From Cellvibrio polysaccharolyticus (GTDB lineage Bacteria; Pseudomonadota; Gammaproteobacteria; Pseudomonadales; Cellvibrionaceae): a stretch of 64,000 nt of DNA. Position numbers and translations under genes: made by a program. This document shows, one piece after another, positions 47,103-56,795 of the stretch; the first letter of the stretch is position 1; the number at the start of each line of letters is the position of its first letter. Where the stretch lies: positions 558,001-622,000 of the forward strand of contig NZ_PRDL01000001.1 in NCBI RefSeq assembly GCF_015182315.1. The letters run 5' to 3'. The notes below the pieces were generated by a model, which saw only the letters and a list, made by a program, of their open reading frames with translations, was not told the DNA's origin and did no database searches.

Positions 47103-47501
47103 ATGATTACCCGACTCGCCGTTGGATCGTTATTTTTGCTGCTTACTCTGCAAGTCTCTGCTTCCCCGGCCTGCAGCCACCTCAAAGGCTGTGAGCGAAA
47201 GTTTTGTGAAATCGAACAGGAGCTTGGGGTCGCTAAAGCGGCAGGTAATAACAATAAAGCAAAAGGTCTTACCCGATCTCTGGAAAACGCAAAGGCCAGC
47301 TGCACCGATAAGAAAATCCGTGAAAACTTGCTCATGGATATTGAAGAAACCCGCTCGGATATTGCCGATTATGAATCAGATATCCGTGAAGCGGAAGAAG
47401 ATGGCAAGCTGGAAAAAATTACCAAATACAAACGCAAAATTGCCGGCAAGGAAACCGAACTGAAACTGCTCGAGGATGAGTTAACCGAACTGGATAAGTA
47501 A
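47103..47501 (+). CDS. DUF1090 periplasmic protein (YqjC-like)
   Basis: 132 residues from ATG 47103 (AGGAG upstream). Signal peptide about 1-20 (ending VSAS), then the DUF1090 pattern: ACSHLKGCERKFCEIEQEL, NNNKAKGLTRSLENAKASC, and a charged coiled coil to the C-terminus. Related to E. coli YqjC. Function unknown. Confidence 0.85.
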   Translation: MITRLAVGSLFLLLTLQVSASPACSHLKGCERKFCEIEQELGVAKAAGNNNKAKGLTRSLENAKASCTDKKIRENLLMDIEETRSDIADYESDIREAEEDGKLEKITKYKRKIAGKETELKLLEDELTELDK

Positions 47502-47524
47502 GTCGTTTTTCAGGAGCCTGTACT

Positions 47525-48142
47525 GTGTTGGGTGTGGTGGATTATCCTGCGTTTGTTATCGCATTTGTGTTACTGCTTGCACTGCCGGGGCCGGGCAATC
47601 TGGCTATTTTTGTTGCCACGGGCCGGGCGAAGTTGCGCGGGGGGCTTGCCGCTACGCTCGGAATTATTCTCGGTGATCAGGTGTTGTTCTGGACCGCCGT
47701 GGCGGGGTTGGCGGCTATTCTGGCAACCACGCCGGGTATATTGCTGGTGGTTCAGGTACTGGGCGCGGCTTACCTGATATGGCTGGGTGTGCAAATGTGC
47801 CGCAGTAGCGGTGCCGCTTTACCGATGCTTCAACTCAAGCCCGGTGGGTACTGCTGGCAGGCATTCTTAATTACCTTGTTAAACCCGAAAGCCATCATGT
47901 TTTATATGGCATTTTTGCCACTGTTTATTGACCGCGAATATCATCAGGGATTGATCACCTTTACCTTTATGGCTGCCAATGTGGCCGTGTTAACCCTGTT
48001 GTACGGATTGATCGTGAGTTTGCTGGTGCTGCGTTTTTCTTCGGCCGTGAGCGCTCGGCCTGCGGTCAGAAAAACATTGGAATGCGGTGCAGGAATGTTG
48101 CTGATTGGTTTCGGTTTGCAGTTATTGTTATCCAGGCTTTGA
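47525..48142 (+). CDS. LysE-family amino acid exporter
   Basis: 205 residues with about six transmembrane segments. GTG start at 47525 with AGGAG upstream; no in-frame ATG near. LysE/RhtB signature: LLALPGPGNLAIFVATGRAK, GIILGDQVLFWTAVAG, AAYLIWLGVQ, FLITLLNPKAIMFYMAFLP. Likely exports an amino acid or derivative. The following metY-like gene converges on it; they share a bidirectional terminator. Confidence 0.9.
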   Translation: MLGVVDYPAFVIAFVLLLALPGPGNLAIFVATGRAKLRGGLAATLGIILGDQVLFWTAVAGLAAILATTPGILLVVQVLGAAYLIWLGVQMCRSSGAALPMLQLKPGGYCWQAFLITLLNPKAIMFYMAFLPLFIDREYHQGLITFTFMAANVAVLTLLYGLIVSLLVLRFSSAVSARPAVRKTLECGAGMLLIGFGLQLLLSRL

Positions 48143-48145
48143 TTA

Positions 48146-48176
48146 AAAACGGGCGCACAAAGCGCCCGTTTTTTTG
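48146..48176. terminator. Bidirectional terminator
   Basis: AAAACGGGCG-cacaaa-CGCCCGTTTTTTT with A and T runs on both sides. It serves the convergent lysE-like and metY genes. Confidence 0.9.
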
Positions 48177-48179
48177 GCA

Positions 48180-49469
48180 TTAAACCGCTGCCAAAGCTTG
48201 TTCAAGATCGGCCAGCAAGTCGTCAATGTGTTCAATGCCTACTGACAAGCGCACCGTATCTGCACCTACACCCGCTTTCTCCAATTCTTCCGGTGAAAGT
48301 TGACGGTGAGTGGTAGAAGCCGGATGCGTAGCCAGAGATTTCGCATCGCCAATATTCACCAGCCGCGTAAATAACTGCAGTGCATCAAGAAAACGCGCAC
48401 CGGCTTCGCGGCCATCGTCTGCTTTCAGGTTGAATGTCAAAAGCCCGGAAGCTTTGCCGCCCAGATATTTTTGCGCAAGCTCATGGTAAGGGTTATCGGG
48501 CAATCCCGCATAGTTCACCTTTTTAACTTTCGGGTGCTGCTGTAAAAATTGGGCAATTTTCAGGGTATTGTCATTAATGCGCTCAAGGCGCAGCGCCAGC
48601 GTTTCAATGCCTTGCAAAATTAAAAAGGCATTAAATGGCGAGAGTGCAGCACCGGTGTTGCGTAAAGGCACAACCCGGGCGCGACCAATATAAGCCGCAG
48701 GGCCCAGCGCTTCGGTATACACCACGCCGTGATAGCTCACATCCGGTTCATTTAAACGCTTGAAACGTTCTTTGTGTTCTGCCCAGGGGAATTTTCCGGA
48801 ATCAATAATCGCGCCGCCTACGCTATTGCCATGGCCGCCGAGGTATTTGGTCAGCGAATGCACCACGATATCTGCACCGTGTTCGAACGGACGCAACAAA
48901 TAAGGCGTGGCGACGGTGTTGTCCACAATCAGTGGAATACCGTGGCGGTGGGCAATTTCTGCCACGCGCGCAATATCGGTCACATTGCCTTGCGGGTTGC
49001 CCAGTGACTCTACAAAAATGGCTTTGGTTTTTTCGTCGATGAGCGGTTCAAAACTCTCCGGATTCAAGTGATCCGCAAAGCGCGTGTTAATACCGTACTG
49101 TGGCAGTGTGTGGGCAAATAAATTGTAGGTGCCGCCGTAAAGTGCCGTGGAAGAAATAATGTTATCGCCCGCTTCGGCAATGGTCAGTATCGAATAAGTC
49201 ACCGCAGCCTGGCCGGATGCCAGCGCCAGTGCTGCAATACCGCCTTCCAATGCGGCAAGACGTTTTTCCAGCACATCGTTAGTGGGATTCATAATGCGGG
49301 TGTAAATATTGCCCGCTACTTTCAAATCAAATAAATCAGCACCGTGTTGCGCGCTGTCAAAAGCGTAGGCCACCGTTTGGTAAATTGGCACTGCTACCGA
49401 TTTGGTAACCGGGTCGGGTGTATAACCGGAGTGAACGGATCGGGTTTCAAATTTCCATGTATCAGACAT
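48180..49469 (-). CDS. metY: O-acetylhomoserine sulfhydrylase
   Basis: 429 residues from the ATG at 49469 (MSDTWKFETRSVHSG), with GGAG upstream. PLP-dependent Cys/Met-metabolism enzyme: YTRIMNPTNDVLEKRLAALEGG, SGQAAVTYSI, VESLGNPQGNV, VDNTVATPYLLRP, the PLP lysine in VVHSLTKYLGGHGN, and THPASTTHRQLSPEE. Makes homocysteine from O-acetylhomoserine and sulfide, feeding the methionine/SAM cycle genes 12 kb away. Cystathionine-forming activity is less likely given the 429-residue length. Confidence 0.93.
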   Translation of the reverse strand: MSDTWKFETRSVHSGYTPDPVTKSVAVPIYQTVAYAFDSAQHGADLFDLKVAGNIYTRIMNPTNDVLEKRLAALEGGIAALALASGQAAVTYSILTIAEAGDNIISSTALYGGTYNLFAHTLPQYGINTRFADHLNPESFEPLIDEKTKAIFVESLGNPQGNVTDIARVAEIAHRHGIPLIVDNTVATPYLLRPFEHGADIVVHSLTKYLGGHGNSVGGAIIDSGKFPWAEHKERFKRLNEPDVSYHGVVYTEALGPAAYIGRARVVPLRNTGAALSPFNAFLILQGIETLALRLERINDNTLKIAQFLQQHPKVKKVNYAGLPDNPYHELAQKYLGGKASGLLTFNLKADDGREAGARFLDALQLFTRLVNIGDAKSLATHPASTTHRQLSPEELEKAGVGADTVRLSVGIEHIDDLLADLEQALAAV

Positions 49470-50324
49470 GCATAACTCCATCGACGTTAAATGTTATTGG
49501 TGTACCATGGCAAACGATTGTAGGGATTGTTTGCCTGAAGCGAAAATGGCGTATTTGTATAAGCTTATAGCAAGTTGTGATGACACTTCCCGAGCCTTCA
49601 TTTTTCAATGTTGCAAGATCCATCTGCCCCGGTTTGTGGTGGGACGATTTTTCGTCGATCAACCGCGTTGATGCACTTGCCAAAGGCGCAGCAAAAAACC
49701 GGCTCGGTGGTTTTTCAGTACAGCGAGCGAGTCGGACTAAACAGCGCAAGGTTTTGAAAACATGGTTTCAAAACTATAGAAAAATATAACGATTTATTTG
49801 GCCCGGTTGCCGCATATTACCCGGAAGAAAGTCATGACAGCGCATCGCTGATTGCCAGGGTGCAAGTACTGCAAACGATTTTCGCTTGCTGGAATACAGT
49901 ACAGGATATTGCTGTAAAAAATCTGCCCACATTGGAAACACATTATCAGCAGCAAGCCTTGATATGCGCCTGTTACTTTCCTCTGTCAGGCACCCATACA
50001 ACGTGCAGGGCTTGAAAGCCGCTTATTAAGGCAGCTTGATTATTGGGGGGTGAAATTTTCTATCAGAGCCGTGAGTTAAAGCAGACACAAGCAGATGCTA
50101 CGGCGAAAGAATAAAGAACAACCAACAAAGCCCTGCGAAGGCCAACGTGTCGGGAAGGTAACAGGGCTTTACAGTTTCAATATCATGCCGGCGTTACCAT
50201 GGCATGGTGTGATTGTCACAGTCGACGCTGGTGGATTTGATGTAAACTGCGCGATTGTGCCGCATCGTCTATATTTTCATAGGTTGCCCCTTCCAGGTTT
50301 TTCTGATCAAACGGAGTCGTCCCG
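49470..50324. other. 855-bp region with decayed coding traces
   Basis: No intact gene. From about 49768 to 50016 the plus strand has an open frame without ATG, reading LFGPVAAYYPEESHDSASL and LETHYQQQALICACYFPLS, composition like real protein. A hairpin AAGCCCTG / CAGGGCTT spans 50130-50169. It looks like gene remnants plus the asmA promoter region. Confidence 0.4.
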
Positions 50325-52520
50325 GTGAAACTCATACTAAAAATTCTTGCCGCATTGGTGGCTTTATTACTGATTGCCATACTCGTGCTGGTGCTGTTCT
50401 TTGACCTGAACATGCTGAAACCGCGTATTGAGGCGGCAGCCCGTGCGCAGGGTGTCGATTTACGCATCGGTGGTGATATTGGCTGGACTTTCTGGCCCAG
50501 CGTCGGGGTTGCCGTCAGTGATATCCGTGTGGCGCCTGTTGCCACGCCGGAAGAGGTATTGGCCGAGCTGGATAAAGCCAGTTTGCTGGTGGAGCTGATG
50601 CCTTTGTTCAAAGGTAACGTGGTAGTGCATCACGTACTGGTGGACGGCGCCCGTATTGATTTGAAGGTGGATCGCCAGGGTAATGGCAACTGGGAGAAGC
50701 TGACCGCTGAAAAAGTGCCCGCCGATGTAGCCCAACAACAAACCGGCGCCGGTGCTGACGGCGCTGCCCCCGGTGAGCCCGCCGCTGCGGAAGGGCAGGA
50801 ATTACAACTGTCGGTTGAGCGTATCAGCCTCAGCAACAGTGCTCTGAACTATAACGATGAGCAAAGCGGGCAGCGTATTGCGCTGGAAGATATCCGCCTC
50901 GACGTTAACCAGTTTAATCTGCAAGCCCAACCGTTTGATGTCTCCGTAGCCCTGAAAACCCGCCTCGAAAGCGAGGGTAGTGCGCCGATGAATATTGCGC
51001 TGCAATCCGGCAATCGAGTGCAACTGCAAAGCGATTTGAATGGCGCCAAAATTACTGGCGGTGAATTGAATCTGGTGATCAACGACAGCGGCAAGCTGGC
51101 AGCTACCTATGAGGTGAACCTCAATGACTTACAAGGTGATTTGCGCTTTGACGGTTCGGTTAAGGTGCCTGCCTTTGATGCCAAAGCGCTGCTGGGTGCG
51201 CTGGGCACACCACTGCAAACCCGCGAAAGCTACGCACTCACCAAAGTCGCACTGGATACGCGGGTTGTGGGCAACAAAAACTCGCTGCAAGCCGAGCCGC
51301 TCACCATTACCCTGGACAAAACCAACCTCACGGGCAGCTTTGCCATTAGCGATTTCTCCCGTATGGCCATGAAACTGGCTATTAAAGGTGATCAACTGAT
51401 AGCTGACGATTATCTGGCTCCGGAAGCGCAAACGACAGCAGCGCCGGCGGCTGGCACGGGTGGCTCTACCACGGCGGGCGGTGCTGCGGTAGCGGTTGAC
51501 GATGGCGATGAAGAGTTGATCCCGCTGGATGTGTTGAAAACGCTGAACCTGGATGCCAGCCTCGATTTCGACAAAATTACCTTTGCCGATATTCCGCTGG
51601 AAGCGATTCGTGTGCGCCTCAACGCCGCCAATGGCCAGGTCAATCTCACCCAAACCGATGCCCGTGTTTATGACGGTACGCTGGCCGCCAAAGGCAGCCT
51701 GGATGCACGTGGCAATACCGCGGTGATTCGTTTTGATTCAGCGCTAACCAACGTGCAAATTGAACCGGCCATGAAGGCGCTGGAACTGGGTGACAACTTC
51801 GGCATTGCCGGTGGTATTAACGCCAATCTGCAAGCTAACACGCGCGGCATAACCATGAACCAGCTGGTGGACGGCTTGCAAGCCAATGCCGATTTTACGG
51901 GCGCACATGTGCGCTTTTCGCCGCTGAACATTGAGCAAAAATTCTGCGAACTGGTTGATCTGGTCAATAAAAGTGATACCGCCGGTCTGGCATCCTGGGA
52001 TCCGTTTACCGAGATGCGCGAACTGTCTGGCAAAATCACCATGGCGAACAGCGTAGTGAATGTTGAATCCATCAAGGCCGGTGTGCATCAATTGGAATTG
52101 GGCACCAACGGTAAAATTGATCTGGCGGCGGGCGGTTACGATTTGCTGTTGCCTATGAAATTATTAAACGAAGAAACTAGCGAAAACGGTTGTCGTGTAC
52201 CGGGCAATTACTGGATTAACCGCAGCCTGTCGCTGTTGCGCTGTCACGGTTCTTTGGAAACGCTCAACCCGCTCACCGATTGTCGCCCCGACTCGAAAGG
52301 CCTGGCCAATTTGACCAAGGATTTTGCCGAGTTCAAATTGCGTGAAAAACACGGTGACAAAATTGATGCCGCTGAACAAAAAGTGGATCAGAAAAAAGAA
52401 GAGCTGCTGCAAAAACTGGATAAAAAACTGGGCGGTGACGGTGATAGCGACGCTGCCAAGAGTTTGTTGAAAGGCTTATTAAAAGGCGGCAGCCGATCCT
52501 CTGCCGCTACCGAGGAATAA
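50325..52520 (+). CDS. AsmA family protein
   Basis: 731 residues, GTG start at 50325 with GGAG eight bases before. One N-terminal transmembrane anchor (about 3-25, LKILAALVALLLIAILVLVL) is followed by the AsmA N-domain (LNMLKPRIEAAARAQGVDLRIGG) and the long periplasmic AsmA_2 region. An Ala/Gly-rich linker covers about residues 370-385; the C-terminal tail is Lys/Glu-rich (about 680-731). AsmA-like proteins act in lipid transport and outer-membrane homeostasis. Ten bases ahead of mutY, as in many gammaproteobacteria. Confidence 0.93.
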   Translation: MKLILKILAALVALLLIAILVLVLFFDLNMLKPRIEAAARAQGVDLRIGGDIGWTFWPSVGVAVSDIRVAPVATPEEVLAELDKASLLVELMPLFKGNVVVHHVLVDGARIDLKVDRQGNGNWEKLTAEKVPADVAQQQTGAGADGAAPGEPAAAEGQELQLSVERISLSNSALNYNDEQSGQRIALEDIRLDVNQFNLQAQPFDVSVALKTRLESEGSAPMNIALQSGNRVQLQSDLNGAKITGGELNLVINDSGKLAATYEVNLNDLQGDLRFDGSVKVPAFDAKALLGALGTPLQTRESYALTKVALDTRVVGNKNSLQAEPLTITLDKTNLTGSFAISDFSRMAMKLAIKGDQLIADDYLAPEAQTTAAPAAGTGGSTTAGGAAVAVDDGDEELIPLDVLKTLNLDASLDFDKITFADIPLEAIRVRLNAANGQVNLTQTDARVYDGTLAAKGSLDARGNTAVIRFDSALTNVQIEPAMKALELGDNFGIAGGINANLQANTRGITMNQLVDGLQANADFTGAHVRFSPLNIEQKFCELVDLVNKSDTAGLASWDPFTEMRELSGKITMANSVVNVESIKAGVHQLELGTNGKIDLAAGGYDLLLPMKLLNEETSENGCRVPGNYWINRSLSLLRCHGSLETLNPLTDCRPDSKGLANLTKDFAEFKLREKHGDKIDAAEQKVDQKKEELLQKLDKKLGGDGDSDAAKSLLKGLLKGGSRSSAATEE

Positions 52521-52529
52521 TCGCGCTCT

Positions 52530-53624
52530 ATGAGTCAAACCTTCTCCAAAGCCGTGCTTGCCTGGTACGACAAGCACGGTCGTAAACACCTGCCCTGGCA
52601 GCAGGATATTTCGCCTTACCGCGTCTGGCTGTCAGAGATCATGCTGCAGCAAACCCAGGTCACCACGGTTATCCCTTATTTCGAGCGCTTTATCGCCCGC
52701 TTTCCGGACGTGCGCAGCCTGGCGCTGGCACCGGTGGATGACGTGCTGCATTTGTGGACCGGGCTTGGCTATTACGCCCGCGCTCGCAATTTGCATCGCT
52801 GTGCGCAAACGGTAGTGAGTGAATACGGTGGAGAATTTCCTGACACGGTGGAAGCGCTCAGCGAATTGCCAGGTATTGGTCGTTCTACGGCCGGTGCGAT
52901 TGTCAGTATTGCGTTTAAGAAACGCGCTGCGATTCTCGACGGCAATGTAAAGCGGGTGCTGGCTCGCCATCAGGCTATTGCCGGTTGGCCCGGAGAAACC
53001 GCTACCTTGCGCTCACTGTGGGAGGTGGCCGAACGTTTTACACCGCCCCGGCGCGCCAACCATTACACCCAGGCGATGATGGATATGGGCGCAACCCTGT
53101 GCACCCGCTCGCGCCCGGCTTGCGAGCGCTGCCCGGTGCAGTTTGATTGCGTAGCTTACGGGCAAGGCAATGTGCTGGACTATCCGGGCAAGAAAAACCG
53201 CAAACCTTTGCCGGAAAAAAGTGTACAGCTGGTGATGGTGCGCAACCCGGCGGGCGACATTTTGCTGGAGCAGCGCCCGGACAGCGGCATATGGGGCGGT
53301 TTGTGGAGTTTTCCGGAAGTCGCTTCCGATCTGGATGCCAGTGATTGGGTGCAAGACAAGTTTGGTGCGGTAACCACGACCGAGCTATGGGACACCTGGC
53401 GTCATACTTTCAGCCATTACCATCTCGATATTACCCCGGTGCTGGTGCAGCTGAAAAAATCGCCTGTGGCTATTTCTGAAAAAAAAGCGCTGTGCTGGTT
53501 TAACCCGCTGGCGCCGCAAGCACTGGGGTTGGCGGCACCGGTGAAAAAGCTGCTGGATAAAATCGCAGAGGCCGACCCCCGGCAAGCACCGGCTGGCGGT
53601 CGTAAAAAAGCTGTCAGGCGCTGA
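52530..53624 (+). CDS. mutY: A/G-specific adenine glycosylase
   Basis: Removes adenine mispaired with 8-oxoguanine. 364 residues. HhH-GPD domain with SEIMLQQTQVTTVIPYF, the helix-hairpin-helix LPGIGRSTAGAIVSIA, the catalytic Asp in AILDGNVKRVLAR, and the 4Fe-4S ligands in CTRSRPACERCPVQFDC. A C-terminal NUDIX-like MutT domain covers about 230-345. Its 3' end overlaps the convergent GGDEF gene by 11 bp. Directly behind asmA. Confidence 0.97.
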   Translation: MSQTFSKAVLAWYDKHGRKHLPWQQDISPYRVWLSEIMLQQTQVTTVIPYFERFIARFPDVRSLALAPVDDVLHLWTGLGYYARARNLHRCAQTVVSEYGGEFPDTVEALSELPGIGRSTAGAIVSIAFKKRAAILDGNVKRVLARHQAIAGWPGETATLRSLWEVAERFTPPRRANHYTQAMMDMGATLCTRSRPACERCPVQFDCVAYGQGNVLDYPGKKNRKPLPEKSVQLVMVRNPAGDILLEQRPDSGIWGGLWSFPEVASDLDASDWVQDKFGAVTTTELWDTWRHTFSHYHLDITPVLVQLKKSPVAISEKKALCWFNPLAPQALGLAAPVKKLLDKIAEADPRQAPAGGRKKAVRR

Positions 53625-54765
53625 GGGCTGGCAGTACGCGGTTTCTGCCGCTGCGCTTGGCCTGATAGAGCGCGGCATCCGCTTCGCGAATCAAATGCTC
53701 AAGCGTCATCTCTTCTTTGTCTGCCAGCGCAAAACCGGCGCTGACCGTGCAATAAAACGAGTCGTTGTGCTGCAAGGGTATTTCCATCTCGCCAAACTGT
53801 TTGCGAATCCGCTCGGCAACCCGCGTGGCCACCAGCGATGTGCTGTTTGGCATAACCAGTACAAATTCTTCGCCGCCCAATCGGGCGGCAGTATCGGTAG
53901 TGCGGTAATTTTCGCGCAGTACCTGAGCAAATTGCATAAGCACTTTATCGCCCCTATCGTGACCATAACGGTCATTGACCTGCTTGAAACCGTCCAGATC
54001 AAAAATAATCAGGGCGCTGTTCAGCGGCATATCATGGTTGCCATAAATAGCAAAAAGCGCCCGGCGGTTAACCAGGCCTGTCAGCGGGTCGGTCAGTGCT
54101 TCATGACGATGTTTGCGTGCCAGACGCGATTGGTGAAGGGCGAGCGAAGTGGCACCGATGCCGGTCATGCCCATAATGGATGCCACCGCGTTTAATCGCT
54201 CTGCCCAATTGTCAGGTGCTTCGGTCATCACCAGTGGGCTTTCGATAGCGATCATCACTGCGCAGCAAATAAATGTGATCGCCACCATGCAATACAACAC
54301 AATAATGCCCATGATCGGGCCAAATACTTCATGGCGGCGATGCCAGAACTCGTAAGCACTGGCAAACAGCAGCAGTGCCAGAATCATATTCAACAGGAAG
54401 GCGCCGATACCGCTCAGGCCAAATAAATAGGGGGTGGTAAAGATGGCCAGCAGCAGAGCTGCGCGTTTGATAATGCGTTTTACGGGCGAGCGCTGTTGCC
54501 GGTACTGCCAGGCCGCTCCCCAGATAAATGTCATACCGGTGATCAAAAAGACAAAAGCACAAAAGCACAGCCAGACATAATTCATGCCGGCCGCGTAAAA
54601 GCTGAAAAGAGTTATACCGATGACCAGTTGCGCCGCACCCAAACACCAGGTGAGCAGAAAGCTTTCACTGCGGGCATTTAACCAGGCGGTGAACAGCACA
54701 ACACACATGGCACATCCGGAAAAACTGATGCCAAGCAGTAGTGAGCTGAAATCAAACAAGATCAT
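53614..54765 (-). CDS. Membrane diguanylate cyclase
   Basis: 383 residues from the ATG at 54765 (MILFDFSSLLLGISFSG). About six transmembrane segments (residues 5-200) form a MASE-like sensor, then a GGDEF domain with motif RLGGEEFVLVMP. RTTD lies five residues before it, an intact RxxD inhibitory site. Inserted on the opposite strand between mutY and yggX, which are usually adjacent. It overlaps the mutY end by 11 bp. Confidence 0.92.
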   Translation of the reverse strand: MILFDFSSLLLGISFSGCAMCVVLFTAWLNARSESFLLTWCLGAAQLVIGITLFSFYAAGMNYVWLCFCAFVFLITGMTFIWGAAWQYRQQRSPVKRIIKRAALLLAIFTTPYLFGLSGIGAFLLNMILALLLFASAYEFWHRRHEVFGPIMGIIVLYCMVAITFICCAVMIAIESPLVMTEAPDNWAERLNAVASIMGMTGIGATSLALHQSRLARKHRHEALTDPLTGLVNRRALFAIYGNHDMPLNSALIIFDLDGFKQVNDRYGHDRGDKVLMQFAQVLRENYRTTDTAARLGGEEFVLVMPNSTSLVATRVAERIRKQFGEMEIPLQHNDSFYCTVSAGFALADKEEMTLEHLIREADAALYQAKRSGRNRVLPALSA

Positions 54766-54974
54766 GGGGCCTTTCTGTAAGGGGGGCACAGTATAGCCGG
54801 TTTGGCATGCAAAACCATGCGGGGCTGAGTAAAAATTAATCGCATTTCCCGCGTCACAGTCGTGCTTGAAGGTGTACAAAACCCGGGGTTGCGTGCGGCC
54901 TTGTGGACAAAGTGCGGTGCTACTGGCAGGGCATTTTGTTACTCTAGCGGCTTTTCATTAACGGAGAGGCCACC

Positions 54975-55250
54975 ATGTCCCGAATGGTTCATTGCAGAAA
55001 ATATCAGCAGGAGTTGGAAGGGCTGGATCTGCCGCCTTATCCGGGTACCAAAGGCCAGGACATTTACGACAATGTGTCGAAAAAAGCCTGGCTGGAATGG
55101 ATGGCGCACCAGACCATGCTGATCAACGAAAAGCGACTGAATTTGATGGAGGCGTCCACGCGTACTTATCTGGCTGAACAAATGGTACGTTTTTTATCCG
55201 GTCAGGAAGTCGATCAGGCCGATGGATACGTCCCACCGGATAATAAATAA
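54975..55250 (+). CDS. yggX: YggX, oxidative damage protection / Fe-S protein
   Basis: 91 residues, full length: MSRMVHCRKYQQELEGLD, GTKGQDIYDNVSKKAWLEW, LINEKRLNLMEASTRTYL. Protects iron-sulfur clusters against oxidative damage and is linked to iron trafficking. ATG after GGAG. Normally cotranscribed with mutY, here separated by a GGDEF gene. Confidence 0.96.
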   Translation: MSRMVHCRKYQQELEGLDLPPYPGTKGQDIYDNVSKKAWLEWMAHQTMLINEKRLNLMEASTRTYLAEQMVRFLSGQEVDQADGYVPPDNK

Positions 55251-55300
55251 ACAAATTGGGCTGAGTGATTGATAATTAGGAAAATTTTCAATTTTTACTC

Positions 55301-55329
55301 TTGACGAGATCCCGACAAAAAGGTTTAAT
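55301..55329 (+). promoter_or_regulatory. Sigma-70 promoter of tRNA-Phe
   Basis: TTGACG (55301-55306), 17-bp spacer, TTTAAT (55324-55329), followed by a GC-rich start region, 38 bp before the tRNA. Confidence 0.75.
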
Positions 55330-55366
55330 GTGCGCCTCTTGTGTCGGGTCACCCACACAAAAGATT

Positions 55367-55442
55367 GCCCGGATAGCTCAGTCGGTAGAGCAGTGGATTG
55401 AAAATCCTCGTGTCCCTGGTTCGATTCCGGGTCCGGGCACCA
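55367..55442 (+). tRNA. tRNA-Phe (anticodon GAA)
   Basis: 76 nt. Acceptor GCCCGGA / TCCGGGC with encoded ACCA end, D-loop AGCTCAGTCGGTAGAGC, anticodon GAA at 55400-55402, T-loop GGTTCGATTCC. Confidence 0.98.
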
Positions 55443-55468
55443 TACAAAATATGATGCTACGCATCATC

Positions 55469-55498
55469 AAAAAAGCCCGCTACCCAGCGGGCTTTTTC
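55469..55498 (+). terminator. Terminator after tRNA-Phe
   Basis: AAAGCCCGCT / AGCGGGCTTTTT with an ACCC loop. Confidence 0.88.
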
Positions 55499-55632
55499 GT
55501 TTCTGTTCAGTACACTTTTTTTCTCTTTTTGTTGCACAGCGGCGTTGTTAATAAAAATTTATCCCGGCTGCATCCATTTTTTCTCCTTGTGCGTCTCTTG
55601 TTTATCATCCTCACGGAAAAGGTATTACGGTT

Positions 55633-56235
55633 ATGTCTTCCCTGGCGTTCAGAAATCTGTGCGGCGTTATTTTGCTGTTGTGCATGGCGATGGTTGCCGG
55701 TGCATCGGAGTCCGTGACTATCGAGGTGGGGCAGAGCAGTAGTGAGGTGGCACAGCCTCCGGTGCCGGAGAGCTTTCGGGAGCTGGACAAATTTCTGGAT
55801 GGGTTTGGCAACAACAATGATGGCCGCGCCTTTCTGGACGGTATGGCGCTGATGATCCCCATTCTTGCGGTATTGCTGATTTTCGGGGGTCCGCTACTGC
55901 TGGTTATTCTGCTTGCGTTGATGCATTTCCGCAGTCGCAACCGCCAGGCGGAGCTGCAACATGCCAGTATTGCCCGGGTTGTTGAAAGCGGCCAGCCGGT
56001 GCCGGAAGACATTTTGCGGCAGTCATTGCAAGGCACTGTACACCAGGGCGCGCGCGGTCTGCGCAATATCGGCCTGGGATTGGGGTTACTGGCATTTCTC
56101 TGGATGGTTTTCGGGCCGCGTGCCGGGGCTATCGGTTTTCTGTTTATTGGCATCGGCTTGTCGCAAGTGGCGATATGGAAGTTTGTTGATAGTCGCCCCT
56201 CCGGTGCGAACTCCTTTACCTCCAGAGACCAGTAG
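55633..56235 (+). CDS. DUF6249-like membrane protein of an ECF operon
   Basis: 200 residues. Signal peptide (about 1-24, ending VAGASE), a hydrophilic stretch rich in Glu/Gln/Ser, then three hydrophobic segments (about 75-97, 138-155 and 158-178). RNRQAELQHASIARVVESG resembles DUF6249. Six bases ahead of an ECF sigma factor, so likely part of its signalling or its output. No catalytic motif. Confidence 0.75.
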   Translation: MSSLAFRNLCGVILLLCMAMVAGASESVTIEVGQSSSEVAQPPVPESFRELDKFLDGFGNNNDGRAFLDGMALMIPILAVLLIFGGPLLLVILLALMHFRSRNRQAELQHASIARVVESGQPVPEDILRQSLQGTVHQGARGLRNIGLGLGLLAFLWMVFGPRAGAIGFLFIGIGLSQVAIWKFVDSRPSGANSFTSRDQ

Positions 56236-56240
56236 CCACT

Positions 56241-56795
56241 ATGGTTCCCGATCAGGAGCTGATCAAACGGGTAATAGAAGTCAGGGATCAACACGCTTTC
56301 TCACAACTGGTTTTACGTTATCAGTCTGCGCTGCGATTATGGTCGCGGCGGCTGTGCGATGGTGATGCGGCGCTGGCGGACGATCTTGCCCAGGAAACGT
56401 TTATCAAGGCGTGGGTTGCCTTGAAAGGTTTTCGTGCCGACTCGAAATTTTCGACCTGGCTGTACCGTATTGCCTTTAATACGGCGGCCAATCGCTGGCG
56501 CAGTAAAAAGCCGGAGTGGTGCAGCCTGGATGAGGTGTATGACGAGCCGCCGATAGAGAATTGCGAAATCCGCAGCTTTGCCAGCCATCGCGATGTTAGT
56601 CAGGCGCTGACGCAACTGAGCACCGCACAACAATTGGCCATCAGGCTATGTTTTGATGACGGCTTCTCACATGAAGAAGCGGCAGAAATCATGAACTTGC
56701 CACTGGGAACGCTGAAAGCGCATATTGCCCGTGGTAAACAAAAGTTACAGAAGTTGCTACAGGACTGGCATCCATCCCAGCAAGAGAGGTCATGA
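56241..56795 (+). CDS. ECF-type RNA polymerase sigma factor
   Basis: 184 residues. Region 2: LVLRYQSALRLWSRRL, DDLAQETFIKAWVALKGF, SKFSTWLYRIAFNTAANRW. Region 4: ALTQLSTAQQLAIRL, SHEEAAEIMNLPLGTLKAH. Middle gene of the DUF6249 - sigma - small membrane protein operon. Its TGA overlaps the next start. Confidence 0.93.
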   Translation: MVPDQELIKRVIEVRDQHAFSQLVLRYQSALRLWSRRLCDGDAALADDLAQETFIKAWVALKGFRADSKFSTWLYRIAFNTAANRWRSKKPEWCSLDEVYDEPPIENCEIRSFASHRDVSQALTQLSTAQQLAIRLCFDDGFSHEEAAEIMNLPLGTLKAHIARGKQKLQKLLQDWHPSQQERS

